Shown here: one piece after another, positions 1 to 6,632 of the stretch
Layout: every line of letters begins with the position of its first letter
Position numbering within the stretch: the first letter of the stretch is position 1
From: Desulfovibrio sp.
GTDB lineage: Bacteria > Desulfobacterota > Desulfovibrionia > Desulfovibrionales > Desulfovibrionaceae
Assembly: GCA_014804915.1 (NCBI GenBank)
Contig: JAAUYW010000159.1
Location: forward strand, 1-7,071
Direction of reading: 5' to 3'
DNA length: 7,071 nucleotides
The notes under the pieces: model-generated
Told to the model about the DNA's origin: nothing
The model's database searches: none
The model's input: only the letters and a program-made list of their open reading frames with translations
Program-made: the position numbers and the translations under genes

Positions 1-411
1 ACCACGCTCTGGCTGGTGCAGGTCTTTACGGCGATCATCATTCTCGTTGGCGCCTTCTTTCATGTTTACACTGTCATGACCGACATGCCGATCGAGGTGT
101 TCAAAAGCACGATCCGCCTCCACATGGGCTGGATCGTCTTTTACATTTTCTTTTTGCCGGCCTGTATCCTGCACACCGGCATTGGCGTGTACCGCATTGG
201 CGTGAAGTACGGCATTATTTCCAAAAAAGGTCGTTTCTTCTGGCGCAAGGTAATCTGGGCCGTAATGGGGGCCTATCTGCTTCTTGGCTGCTGCGCTCTC
301 ACGCGCGTCTGGCTGATGCCTGTTTCGCCGGCGAATGAGCAGCAGGTGATTCAGGAACTGGAGCAGACTCTTGGCAGCAACCTGCCGCAGGGCATTCAGG
401 GGGGAATGTAA
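1..411 (+). CDS. frdC: Fumarate reductase cytochrome b subunit, C-terminal part (5' end outside window)
   Basis: Membrane anchor of a B-type (diheme) quinol:fumarate reductase; it carries electrons from menaquinol to FrdB through two b hemes. The frame is open from base 1 (no stop upstream of the GTG at 16), so 136 C-terminal residues are visible and the start lies outside. Three hydrophobic helices are seen, about residues 7-27, 44-66 and 76-101, matching helices IV, V and VI of Wolinella FrdC. Histidines in AFFHVY (codon 61-63) and CILHTGIGVYR (codon 172-174) align with the known heme ligands His143 and His182. The residue two before the second histidine is Ile, where Wolinella has Glu180. 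The tail after the last helix is short and polar. The stop TAA (409-411) overlaps the frdA start by one base, so the two are probably translationally coupled. A succinate dehydrogenase anchor of the same fold is the alternative; reaction direction cannot be read from sequence. Confidence 0.93.
   Translation, partial: TTLWLVQVFTAIIILVGAFFHVYTVMTDMPIEVFKSTIRLHMGWIVFYIFFLPACILHTGIGVYRIGVKYGIISKKGRFFWRKVIWAVMGAYLLLGCCALTRVWLMPVSPANEQQVIQELEQTLGSNLPQGIQGGM
398..405 (+). promoter_or_regulatory. Ribosome binding site of frdA inside the frdC 3' end
   Basis: A purine-rich AGGGGGGA lies 5 nt before the ATG at 411. It sits within the last codons of frdC, and the two genes share one base (TAATG). This fixes the frdA start and suggests termination-reinitiation coupling of the two subunits. 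Confidence 0.75.
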
Positions 412-2291
412 TGAAAATAAATCACTGTGACGTGCTCTGCGTAGGCGCTGGCCTGGCTGGGGAACGGGTGGCTGTTGAAGCCGCCGAGGCTGGCTACAAG
501 GTGATTTGCCTGAGCATTGTGCCGCCCCGCCGCTCCCACAGTTCCGCGGCCCAGGGCGGAATGCAGGCTGCGCTTGGCAACTCGATCATGGGCGAGGGCG
601 ACAGCCCGGAAATCCATTTCAATGACACGGTAAAAGGCTCGGACTGGGGCTGCGACCAGGAAGTGGCCAGAATTTTCGCGGAGCAGGCCCCGATTGCAAT
701 GCGCGAAATGGCGTTCATGGGCGTGCCCTGGAACCGCGTTGTTCCTGGCGAGCACACGTACTTCAAGGGCGGCAAGCCGTTTCAGGCTACTGAAAAGGCT
801 GAAAACGAAGGCCTGATTCACTCCCGCGCCTTTGGCGGCACTGCCAAATGGCGCACCTGCTACACTTCGGACGGAACCGGCCATGCCGTGCTGTTCACCC
901 TGGATAACAGGATGCTGGAGCTGGGCGTGGAAGTGCGCGACCGCATGCAGGCCGAAGCCATCATCCATGATGGCGACCGCTGCATGGGCGTCATTGCCCG
1001 CAATCTGCGCAATGGCGAGCTGGAAGCGTTTGTCGCGGATGCCACGCTCATAGCTACTGGCGGTTTTGGCAGGCTGTATCGCGCTACCACCAACGCGGTC
1101 ATCTGCGATGGCGGCGGCCAGATGATGGCGCTGGATACCGGCGTTGTGCCCCTTGGCAACATGGAGGCAGTGCAGTTCCATCCCACTGGCACTGTGCCAA
1201 CGGATATTCTCGTGACCGAAGGCTGCCGCGGCGATGGCGGCACCTTGCTGGATGTCAACGAATACAGGTTCATGCCCGATTATGAGCCCGAAAAGGCCGA
1301 GCTTGCCAGCCGCGATGTCGTCTCCCGCCGCATGACCGAGCATATGCGCAAGGGCCTTGGCGTGAAGAGCCCGTATGGCGACCATCTCTGGCTGGACATT
1401 CGCCACCTGGGCGAAAAGCATATCACTACCAACCTGCGCGAAGTCTATGACATCTGCCGCCATTTTCTGGGCGTGAATCCGGTTCATCAGCTCATTCCCG
1501 TCCGCCCCACCCAGCATTACAGCATGGGCGGCATTCGCGTGAACAAGGATGGAGCCGCATACGGCCTCAAGGGCCTGTTTGCGGCTGGCGAAGCCGCCTG
1601 CTGGGACATGCACGGCTTCAACCGCCTGGGCGGCAATTCCCTGGCCGAGACAGTTGTCGCCGGGCGCGTTGTTGGCAAGAAGATTGTGGAATATCTCAAG
1701 GGCGAGCCGCCTGTACAGGTCAGCAAGGCCGCCATCCAGGAAGCCGCCAATTCTGTTCGCGCGCGTATCGACAAGCTCAGGAAAGGCACAGGCGAAGACG
1801 CATATACCCTGCGCAATGCCATGCAGGACGTGATGATGGAATATGTCGGCATTTTCCGCAATGGCAAGGATTTGCAGACAGGCGTTGACAAGCTGCAGGA
1901 AATTCTCGCCCGCACGGAGAATATGCGCCTTGGCGGCAAGGGCCTGAAAGGGCAGGATGGCGAATTGGCAATGGCATTGCGCGTGCCAGGCATGGTGCGC
2001 CTGGCCCTGACTATCGCCTACGGCGCGCTGCAGCGCACTGAAAGCCGCGGCGCGCATGCGCGGGAGGATTATCCGGAGCGCAATGACCGCGACTGGCTCA
2101 AGCGCACGCTGGCGACATGGAAGGAGGGCGATAATTTGCCAACACTCAATTACGAGGACGCCACGCCGTTCTTCATCCTGCCTCCAGGCGATCGCGGCTA
2201 TGGCGGCGGCAAGATTATCGAGGGCCCGGAAATTCCGGCAGACAAGAAAGTCGCTTTCAACGAGCACAAGGAAGAGACCCAGGGAGCATAG
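411..2291 (+). CDS. frdA: Fumarate reductase flavoprotein (catalytic) subunit
   Basis: Catalytic subunit that reduces fumarate to succinate on the cytoplasmic side (in some organisms the enzyme also runs as succinate dehydrogenase). It has 626 residues, near the ~650 of Wolinella FrdA. The N-terminal FAD-binding Rossmann motif GAGLAGERVA is at 12-21. His43 in RRSHSSAAQGG is the expected covalent 8-alpha-histidyl FAD attachment residue. Active-site residues fall at or next to the Wolinella numbering: His257 in FHPTG, catalytic proton donor Arg301 in ASRDVVSRR, His369 in RPTQHYSMGG, and Arg405 in HGFNRLGGNS. The second FAD-contact segment GLFAAGEAA is at 388-396. The C-terminal helical domain is complete and ends in an ordinary charged tail. 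Start ATG 411 is supported by the strong ribosome binding site and the one-base overlap with frdC. No damage is seen. Assignment to the FrdA/SdhA family is firm; fumarate reductase over succinate dehydrogenase rests on similarity to Wolinella and on context. Confidence 0.97.
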   Translation: MKINHCDVLCVGAGLAGERVAVEAAEAGYKVICLSIVPPRRSHSSAAQGGMQAALGNSIMGEGDSPEIHFNDTVKGSDWGCDQEVARIFAEQAPIAMREMAFMGVPWNRVVPGEHTYFKGGKPFQATEKAENEGLIHSRAFGGTAKWRTCYTSDGTGHAVLFTLDNRMLELGVEVRDRMQAEAIIHDGDRCMGVIARNLRNGELEAFVADATLIATGGFGRLYRATTNAVICDGGGQMMALDTGVVPLGNMEAVQFHPTGTVPTDILVTEGCRGDGGTLLDVNEYRFMPDYEPEKAELASRDVVSRRMTEHMRKGLGVKSPYGDHLWLDIRHLGEKHITTNLREVYDICRHFLGVNPVHQLIPVRPTQHYSMGGIRVNKDGAAYGLKGLFAAGEAACWDMHGFNRLGGNSLAETVVAGRVVGKKIVEYLKGEPPVQVSKAAIQEAANSVRARIDKLRKGTGEDAYTLRNAMQDVMMEYVGIFRNGKDLQTGVDKLQEILARTENMRLGGKGLKGQDGELAMALRVPGMVRLALTIAYGALQRTESRGAHAREDYPERNDRDWLKRTLATWKEGDNLPTLNYEDATPFFILPPGDRGYGGGKIIEGPEIPADKKVAFNEHKEETQGA

Positions 2292-2294
2292 ATC

Positions 2295-3098
2295 ATGGCC
2301 GAAAACCAGGAAAAGAAACCACGCACTCTGACTTTCGAGATTTTTCGCTATAATCCGGCTGATCCGGAGTCCGAGCCGCATATGCAGACATACACGCTGG
2401 AAGAGACGCCCAGCATGACCCTCTTCATTGCGCTCAACAAGATTCGCGAGGAGCAGGATCCCACCCTGCAGTTTGATTTTTGCTGCCGCGCGGGCATCTG
2501 CGGCTCCTGCGGCATGGTCATCAACGGCACGCCCGGGCTTGCCTGCCATACCCAGACGGCCGATCTGCCGGACAAAATCACATTGCATCCCCTGCCGGTA
2601 TTCAAGCTGATTGGCGATCTGTCAGTGGATACGGGCACATGGTTCCGCGGCGTCGGCGAGAAACTCGAATCCTGGATTCACACCAAAAAGGAATTTGACG
2701 AGACCGCCCAGGAAGAGCGCATGGATAACGAGCTCGCCAACCAGATCTTCGAGCTGGATCGCTGCGTGGAATGCGGCTGCTGCGTAGCTGCCTGCGGCAC
2801 TGCACGGATGCGCGATGACTTTGTGGGCGCTACCGCAATCAACAGGCTCGCCCGCTTCTATATTGATCCGCGCGATAACCGCAAGCCTTCGGACTATTAT
2901 GAGCTGATTGGCAACGACCAGGGCGTTTTCGGCTGCATGGGCCTTCTGGCCTGCGACAATGTCTGTCCAAAGCAGATACCCCTGCATGATCAGCTGGGCC
3001 TGATGCGCCGCATGGTCACGCTGGAATCTGTAAAGGCCATCATCCCCGAATTCGTGCGCAAAAAACTCACCGGCTGCCCGGGCAAAAAACACGGCTAG
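2295..3098 (+). CDS. frdB: Fumarate reductase iron-sulfur subunit
   Basis: Electron-transfer subunit linking the FrdC hemes to FAD in FrdA. It has 267 residues and all three cluster motifs. The [2Fe-2S] ligands are Cys64, 69, 72 and 84 (CRAGICGSC followed by ACHTQ). The C-terminal ferredoxin-like half has Cys157, 160 and 163 (CVECGCC) plus Cys224 (CDNVCPK) for the [4Fe-4S] cluster, and Cys167, 214 and 220 for the [3Fe-4S] cluster. The first motif continues CGTARM, with Gly after Cys167, as I recall for Wolinella-type FrdB, where many SdhB proteins have Pro. Start ATG 2295 has AGGGAG at 2281-2286, 8 nt upstream, inside the end of frdA; the intergenic gap is three bases. The gene is intact and completes the frdCAB set. 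A perfect hairpin follows 17 bases after the stop. Confidence 0.97.
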   Translation: MAENQEKKPRTLTFEIFRYNPADPESEPHMQTYTLEETPSMTLFIALNKIREEQDPTLQFDFCCRAGICGSCGMVINGTPGLACHTQTADLPDKITLHPLPVFKLIGDLSVDTGTWFRGVGEKLESWIHTKKEFDETAQEERMDNELANQIFELDRCVECGCCVAACGTARMRDDFVGATAINRLARFYIDPRDNRKPSDYYELIGNDQGVFGCMGLLACDNVCPKQIPLHDQLGLMRRMVTLESVKAIIPEFVRKKLTGCPGKKHG

Positions 3099-3115
3099 GC
3101 CCTTTCCCGAACCTG

Positions 3116-3142
3116 TCCGGACGCCTGCCCCAGGCGTCCGGA
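3116..3142. other. Perfect 12-bp hairpin between frdB and the exchanger gene
   Basis: TCCGGACGCCTG (3116-3127) pairs completely with CAGGCGTCCGGA (3131-3142) around a CCC loop. No T run follows on either strand, so it is not a canonical Rho-independent terminator. From position (17 nt after the frdB stop, 55 nt before the next start) it could protect the frdCAB 3' end, act as a processing or partial-termination point, or bind a regulator. The structure is directly visible; the role is inferred. Confidence 0.8.
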
Positions 3143-3182
3143 GCCGATTCTGGTCCGGGCTGCGTTGGCAAAATCTGAAACC

Positions 3183-3189
3183 GGTGGAG
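3183..3189 (+). promoter_or_regulatory. Ribosome binding site selecting the exchanger start at ATG 3198
   Basis: GGTGGAG ends 8 nt before ATG 3198. The frame is open upstream to a TTG at 3165, but that start has no comparable binding site and the extra 11 residues are not hydrophobic or family-like, so ATG 3198 is preferred. Confidence 0.7.
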
Positions 3190-3197
3190 CCGGAACA

Positions 3198-4625
3198 ATG
3201 GAACTCTTGACCAAGCTTTTCGTAACGCATGGCGCCGTGCAGGCCACCATTCTGCTGTGCATCACCATCGCGTTCGGAATTTTACTGGGCCGCATCAGGA
3301 TCTTCAGCGTCAGCTTTGGCATTGGCGGCATTTTGTTCAGCGGCATCATCCTGGGCCATTTCGGTCTTTCCCTGGATCCCACTGTGCTCACATTCACGCG
3401 CGAATTTGGCCTGATTCTGTTTGTTTACGCCATTGGCATGAGCGTGGGCCCGACTTTTCTGGAATCGCTCAGGGCGCAGGGCCTGAAGCTGAACCTGGTC
3501 GCAGTCTATATAGTTCTCTGCGGAGCCCTGCTCGCCGCAGCGCTCTTTTTTGTTTTCGGTCTCAATGTGCCGACAACTGTCGGCCTTTTCAGCGGCGCAG
3601 TTACCAACACGCCTTCGCTTGGCTCTGCCAATGAGGCCTGGACCCTGGTTGGCGGCGATGCTGACACAGTCGCTGCCGGCCTGAAGACAATCGGCATGGC
3701 CTATGCCGTGGCCTATCCGTTTGGCATTTTCGGCATCATCCTGACCATGATGATTCTCAAGGCGATGTTCAGGATCAATGTTGAGGATGAGCTGGCGCTG
3801 CTGGCTGCCGAGCATCCGCTCCATCATGTCGAGATTGACCCTGTGGCGACCAGGGCGCTGGTGGTTTCCAGGGATGCCGTTTCCGGCAGGCAGCTTGCTG
3901 ACCTCGCTCCCAGTAATGCGGAGATTGTGGCTGTGAGGCGCGGCAAGGAGGAATACGCATGGAATGGCGACTGGCGCTTGCGTCTTGCTGACAGGGTTTT
4001 TGTGAAAAATGGCCCTGGCGCCCAGGAGCTGGCCAAGGTTCTCGGCGATAATGCCGAGGCGCTTTCCCATCCCAACATGCTGTCCATATTCACAGGAATA
4101 TTCATCGGCGTCTTTCTGGGCAGCATTCCTGTTTTTGTGCCCGGCCTGCCAACTGCGCTGCGCATTGGCGTTGCCGGCGGCACGCTCATCATGGGCATAG
4201 TCCTGGCCCGCGTCCAGCGCTTTGGCGGCCTTACCTGGTATATGTCGCCCGGGGCCACCAACCTGATGCGTGAAATCGGGATACTGCTGTTCCTTTCCTG
4301 CGTCGGCCTGTATGCAGGAACCGGCTTTGTGGATACGGTAGTAAATGGTCCGGGCCTGAAATGGATGGCGCTTGGCGCCATTATCACCTTTGTGCCCCTG
4401 TTTACAGCGGCCCTGTTTTGCCGCGCAGTATGGAAAATAAACTTTTCAACAATCTGCGGCATGCTCGCCGGCAGCATGACTGATCCGCCGGCCCTTGCTT
4501 TCGCGATGCAGTATTACGGCAGTCATGGCGCAGCTATTGGCTATTCCACGGTTTATCCTGTTACGATGATTCTCCGCATTCTCATGGGGCAGCTGCTGGT
4601 GTTGCTCCTGATTGGATTTGTCTAG
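3198..4625 (+). CDS. AspT/YidE-YbjL family exchanger with one TrkA-C domain (putative C4-dicarboxylate or amino-acid transporter)
   Basis: Integral membrane secondary transporter of the aspartate:alanine exchanger family. It is 475 residues from ATG 3198. There are two hydrophobic halves (about 12-190 and 293-475), each with five to six likely helices, built as an internal repeat. Each half carries the family signature: [12 protein letters not shown] at 133-144 and [12 protein letters not shown] at 425-436. Each signature is followed by a similar helix, AYPFGIFG (172-179) and VYPVTMIL (452-459). Between the halves a soluble TrkA-C-like regulatory domain spans about 213-283 ([17 protein letters not shown], then DRVFVKNG). 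E. coli YidE and YbjL, as I recall, are about 550 residues with two such domains, so this is a shorter one-domain form. The family includes AspT (aspartate/alanine exchange) and Corynebacterium SucE1 (succinate export). Its place between frdCAB and malic enzyme makes a C4-dicarboxylate substrate likely, but sequence alone does not settle it. The next gene starts 49 nt downstream. Confidence 0.88.
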   Translation: MELLTKLFVTHGAVQATILLCITIAFGILLGRIRIFSVSFGIGGILFSGIILGHFGLSLDPTVLTFTREFGLILFVYAIGMSVGPTFLESLRAQGLKLNLVAVYIVLCGALLAAALFFVFGLNVPTTVGLFSGAVTNTPSLGSANEAWTLVGGDADTVAAGLKTIGMAYAVAYPFGIFGIILTMMILKAMFRINVEDELALLAAEHPLHHVEIDPVATRALVVSRDAVSGRQLADLAPSNAEIVAVRRGKEEYAWNGDWRLRLADRVFVKNGPGAQELAKVLGDNAEALSHPNMLSIFTGIFIGVFLGSIPVFVPGLPTALRIGVAGGTLIMGIVLARVQRFGGLTWYMSPGATNLMREIGILLFLSCVGLYAGTGFVDTVVNGPGLKWMALGAIITFVPLFTAALFCRAVWKINFSTICGMLAGSMTDPPALAFAMQYYGSHGAAIGYSTVYPVTMILRILMGQLLVLLLIGFV

Positions 4626-4663
4626 AAACCCGAAGCCGGGCGATAGTCGCCTGGCGCAAAATA

Positions 4664-4668
4664 AGGAG
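4664..4668 (+). promoter_or_regulatory. Ribosome binding site selecting the malic enzyme start at ATG 4675
   Basis: AGGAG lies 6 nt before ATG 4675. The frame stays open upstream into the exchanger gene, but the protein beginning [14 protein letters not shown] matches the usual MaeB-type N-terminus and has this binding site, so the upstream extension is rejected. Confidence 0.85.
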
Positions 4669-4674
4669 TGCGAA

Positions 4675-5991
4675 ATGGCTTTGTACACCAAGGAAGAGGC
4701 GCTGGAATATCATCATTTTCCGCGTCCTGGCAAAATTGAGGTTCTGCCGACCAAGCCCTGCAATAACCAGAAAGATCTTTCCATGGCCTATTCGCCTGGC
4801 GTTGCCGAGGCCTGCATGGCCATACATGGCGATGAGAGCCTGGTGGCGGATTACACAGGCCGCGCCAATCTGGTCGCGGTTGTCTCCAATGGCACCGCAG
4901 TGCTCGGTCTGGGCAATATCGGCCCCAAGGCCGCGAAGCCGGTAATGGAAGGCAAGGGCGTTCTTTTCAAGATGTTCGCGGACGTCGACGTATTTGATAT
5001 TGAGCTGAATGAAAAGGATCCCGACAGGATCTGCGAAGTGGTCAAGGCGCTGGAGCCAACTTTTGGCGGCATAAATCTTGAGGATATCAAGGCGCCGGAA
5101 TGCTTCTATATTGAGGACAAGCTCAAAAAGGAGATGAACATTCCGGTCTTCCATGACGACCAGCATGGCACCGCGGTAATCACTGGTGCGGCGTTTCTGA
5201 ATGCCTGCGAAATTGCCAACCGCAAGCCTGGAGACTGCAAGGTTGTGGTCTCGGGCGCTGGCGCGGCAGGTATTGCCTGCGCCAATTTCTATTGCGCCCT
5301 GGGCGTTGATCCGAAAAATGTCTATATGTTCGACTCCAAGGGCCTGATCTGGACTGGCCGCAAGGATCTGAACGAATACAAGGGCAAGTACGCGCAGTCC
5401 AAAAACTGCACCCTGGCCGAGGCCATGAAGGGCGCGGACATGTTCCTTGGACTGTCGGTAAAGGGTCTGGTAAGCCAGGATATGGTCAAAAGCATGGCCA
5501 AGGATCCGGTTATCTTCGCCTGCGCCAATCCTGATCCGGAAATCACCTTTGAAGAGGCAAAGGCCGCCAGGCCCGATTGCGTAATGGGCACAGGCAGGAC
5601 GGATTATCCGAACCAGATCAACAACGTATCCGGCTTCCCGTATCTGTTCAGGGGCGCGCTTGACTGCGGGGCGACTGAAATCAATGAAGCCATGAAAGTG
5701 GCCGCGGCAAAGGCGCTGGCCGAGCTGGCAAAGCAGCCTGTGCCCGAATCCGTGGAAAAGGCTTACGGAGGCCAGAAGTTCGAGTTTGGTCCGGATTATG
5801 TGATTCCAAAGCCGTTTGATCCGCGCATAATCGAATGGGAGACCCCTGCGGTTGCCGAAGCCGCGATGGCGACAGGCGTGGCCAAGCGCCCGATCGTTGA
5901 TATGGCGGCCTACAAGCTCGGCCTGACCCGCCGCGTGGAAAAAGCCCGCGAGCGCGCGAAGCATCTCTATGAGAGCTATTTGACGAAATAG
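4675..5991 (+). CDS. Malic enzyme (oxaloacetate-decarboxylating), short MaeB-like form
   Basis: Oxidative decarboxylation of malate to pyruvate and CO2 with reduction of NAD(P)+, in the cytoplasm. It has 438 residues, so it corresponds to the malic-enzyme part of E. coli MaeB and lacks the C-terminal phosphotransacetylase-like domain. Visible motifs are the catalytic Tyr39 in [10 protein letters not shown], Lys94 in MEGKGVLFK as the likely general base, divalent-metal residues Glu136-Asp137 in [10 protein letters not shown] and Asp161/162 in FHDDQHGTA, and the dinucleotide-binding GAGAAG at 194-199. The second strand of that fold ends in Asp220 (MFDSKGLIW), as in MaeB. MaeB uses NADP, so the acidic residue does not prove NAD preference and cofactor choice stays open. 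FACANPDPE (281-289) and QINNVSGFP (314-322) complete the family signature. It is the last gene of the block and is followed by a clear terminator. Together with fumarate reductase it would let malate be split between oxidation to pyruvate and, through fumarate, reduction to succinate; the needed fumarase is not in view. Confidence 0.95.
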   Translation: MALYTKEEALEYHHFPRPGKIEVLPTKPCNNQKDLSMAYSPGVAEACMAIHGDESLVADYTGRANLVAVVSNGTAVLGLGNIGPKAAKPVMEGKGVLFKMFADVDVFDIELNEKDPDRICEVVKALEPTFGGINLEDIKAPECFYIEDKLKKEMNIPVFHDDQHGTAVITGAAFLNACEIANRKPGDCKVVVSGAGAAGIACANFYCALGVDPKNVYMFDSKGLIWTGRKDLNEYKGKYAQSKNCTLAEAMKGADMFLGLSVKGLVSQDMVKSMAKDPVIFACANPDPEITFEEAKAARPDCVMGTGRTDYPNQINNVSGFPYLFRGALDCGATEINEAMKVAAAKALAELAKQPVPESVEKAYGGQKFEFGPDYVIPKPFDPRIIEWETPAVAEAAMATGVAKRPIVDMAAYKLGLTRRVEKARERAKHLYESYLTK

Positions 5992-6019
5992 GCTGCGACT
6001 GGTTTTGCGAGATTGACAG

Positions 6020-6043
6020 GAGCCGCCGCAAGGCGGCTCTTTT
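6020..6043 (+). terminator. Rho-independent terminator of the frd / exchanger / malic enzyme block
   Basis: GAGCCGCC (6020-6027) pairs with GGCGGCTC (6032-6039) across a GCAA tetraloop, eight perfect pairs, followed at once by TTTT (6040-6043). It lies 28 nt after the malic enzyme stop and points along the plus strand. Confidence 0.93.
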
Positions 6044-6062
6044 GTGATGCCGGAATTCCTGT

Positions 6063-6079
6063 CAGCCTTTTACAGGCTG
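6063..6079. other. Short hairpin just downstream of the minus-strand micro-gene
   Basis: CAGCCT (6063-6068) pairs with AGGCTG (6074-6079) around TTTAC. It begins 3 nt after the stop of the minus-strand 28-residue gene, where a terminator would be expected, but no T run follows on that strand. Possibly a weak or degenerate 3' end signal. Confidence 0.4.
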
Positions 6080-6081
6080 GT

Positions 6082-6168
6082 CTAGTGTATCCAGCCTTTG
6101 CGATAGGCAATATACACAAGGGCCGCGACAACAGTCATGGATATTCCGATCAGTGAAGCCACACTCAT
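6082..6168 (-). CDS. Small single-helix membrane protein, 28 residues, function unknown
   Basis: I do not recognise this gene. It begins MSVASLIGISMTVVAAL, continues as an uninterrupted hydrophobic helix to about residue 21, and ends in a positively charged tail YRKGWIH, giving a likely N-out, C-in single-pass protein by the positive-inside rule. ATG 6168 is preceded by GAGG with a 6-nt gap. That motif overlaps the TGA (6177-6179) ending the preceding small reading frame, so the two are packed with 8 nt between stop and start. It converges on the malic enzyme terminator. Such proteins can be accessory subunits of transporters or oxidases, or type I toxins; nothing here decides between these. 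Start, spacing and hydrophobic pattern argue for a real gene, but the length is small enough for chance. Confidence 0.5.
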   Translation of the reverse strand: MSVASLIGISMTVVAALVYIAYRKGWIH

Positions 6169-6176
6169 TATTTGCC

Positions 6177-6319
6177 TCAAGCAAGCATGTAAAAGAAAAA
6201 GCCAATGCCTATCAGCCACCACCCCAAAAGACGCCACTGTAGACTGGCGGATTAGCCACCATTGAACCTACAAAAAGCGCGATGCCCGTAGCTTGAAAGG
6301 TTTTTATCCAGTATCTCAT
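6177..6319 (-). pseudogene. Small two-helix membrane protein gene, apparently frameshifted
   Basis: No known family recognised. From ATG 6319 (GGTGGAG just upstream) the frame encodes MRYWIKTFQATGIALFVGSM and on to a stop at 6212-6214, giving only 35 residues ending in FWGGG. In the -1 frame the downstream sequence reads GWWLIGIGFFFYMLA followed by TGA at 6177-6179, right where the next gene's ribosome binding site lies. One added base in the G run (plus-strand C run 6222-6225) would restore a 47-residue protein with two hydrophobic helices separated by NPPVYSG, in the arrangement expected for an operon partner of the 28-residue protein. So this is either a one-base deletion, a sequence or assembly error in a homopolymer, or a frameshift used by the cell. 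No classic -1 slippery heptamer is seen at the junction. Confidence 0.45.
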
Positions 6320-6328
6320 TTCTCCACC

Positions 6329-6484
6329 CTAACCATGCTCATCGCTCCTGTCCATATTAAAATGTTGCCGGCTTTCCCCCATCGCACTCCCCGGCAGCTC
6401 ATCACTCGCAGGATCCGCTGCGTCCTGGCTAAATGTTGTTCAGCAAGCATGCTCAGGCGGCTGAGGAGCATGAATTAAACTCAT
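6329..6484 (-). pseudogene. Hydrophilic small reading frame with an in-frame TGA
   Basis: From ATG 6484 the frame reads MSLIHAPQPPEHAC, meets TGA at 6440-6442, and stays open for 36 more codons to TAG 6329-6331. The second part (TTFSQDAADPASDELPGSAM, then GESRQHFNMDRSDEHG) is acidic and polar and looks more like protein than random sequence. Its stop is followed after 9 nt by the start of the two-helix frame, with GGTGGAG between. Possible readings are a gene broken by a nonsense change, a selenocysteine codon (see findings), or a separate short gene from an internal ATG at 6380-6382, which has GGGGAG 5 nt upstream and would give 17 residues. A competing open frame overlaps it, so support is modest. 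Confidence 0.3.
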
Positions 6485-6520
6485 GAACTGGTATCAGCTT
6501 TCGGTATTATAGGGCATGAA
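6469..6520 (+). repeat. Three CATGAA repeats upstream of and at the hicA remnant start
   Basis: CATGAA occurs at 6469-6474, 6482-6487 and 6515-6520. The first two are 13 bases apart; the third contains the hicA start codon. HicB antitoxins bind repeated sites before their own genes through a ribbon-helix-helix domain, so these may be operator half-sites. Six-base repeats can also arise by chance. Confidence 0.25.
6506..6511 (-). promoter_or_regulatory. Candidate -10 box (TATAAT) for the minus-strand micro-gene series
   Basis: On the minus strand the hexamer is a perfect TATAAT, 21 nt before ATG 6484. A 17-nt spacer points to TTCTTG as the -35 element, a poor match, so strength is doubtful. 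The overlapping plus-strand hexamer TATTAT (6505-6510) could serve the hicA remnant at 6516, which would make this a divergent promoter region. Confidence 0.4.
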
Positions 6521-6632
6521 TAGCGGCGCAAGAAAGACACTTGAAGCGATTTTTGCTAATCCCATCAATAAGACCATTCCCTGGCAAGATGTGGAAGCGC
6601 TTTTTATTTGGCCAGGTTTTGGGTATTGCTGA
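6516..6632 (+). pseudogene. hicA: hicA toxin remnant (N-terminal ~30 codons only)
   Basis: ATG 6516 opens with MNSGARKTLEAIFANP and continues NKTIPWQDVEALF, the characteristic N-terminus of the roughly 80-residue HicA mRNA interferases usually followed by a HicB gene. After VEALFI (about base 6608) the match ends; the frame runs on as WPGFGYC into TGA 6630-6632, which is hicB sequence read out of frame. The remaining ~50 residues, including the later beta strands and the histidine-containing region, are absent, so no active toxin can be made. No good ribosome binding site precedes the ATG. The identification rests on remembered family sequences, not a search. Confidence 0.75.

Noticed and set aside
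396..2588. 730-codon open frame on the minus strand opposite frdA
   Set aside because: It is an antisense shadow of frdA and the start of frdB: GC-rich codon bias keeps the opposite frame free of stops. The sense strand has full catalytic motifs; the antisense product shows no recognisable domain.
3165..3197. Upstream TTG start for the exchanger
   Set aside because: ATG 3198 has a good ribosome binding site and the family-like N-terminus; the extra residues have no support.
4629..4655. Short inverted repeats between exchanger and malic enzyme genes
   Set aside because: Stems are only about four pairs, as expected by chance in GC-rich DNA, with no T run, so no terminator or riboswitch is called.
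4582..5964. 460-codon open frame on the minus strand opposite malic enzyme
   Set aside because: Same effect of codon bias; the sense-strand protein is a complete malic enzyme with all motifs and a ribosome binding site.
6316..6471. 51-codon minus-strand frame (starts MLLSRLSMLAEQ) whose TGA overlaps the next start as ATGA
   Set aside because: It overlaps the more protein-like hydrophilic frame, has no ribosome binding site at its ATG, and uses mainly arginine codons (AGG, CGG, CGA) that the main genes use less than CGC. The ATGA overlap keeps a small doubt.
6293..6478. Plus-strand 61-codon frame from a TTG
   Set aside because: No ribosome binding site, unconvincing composition rich in Arg, Leu and Cys, and it lies antisense to the better-supported small frames.
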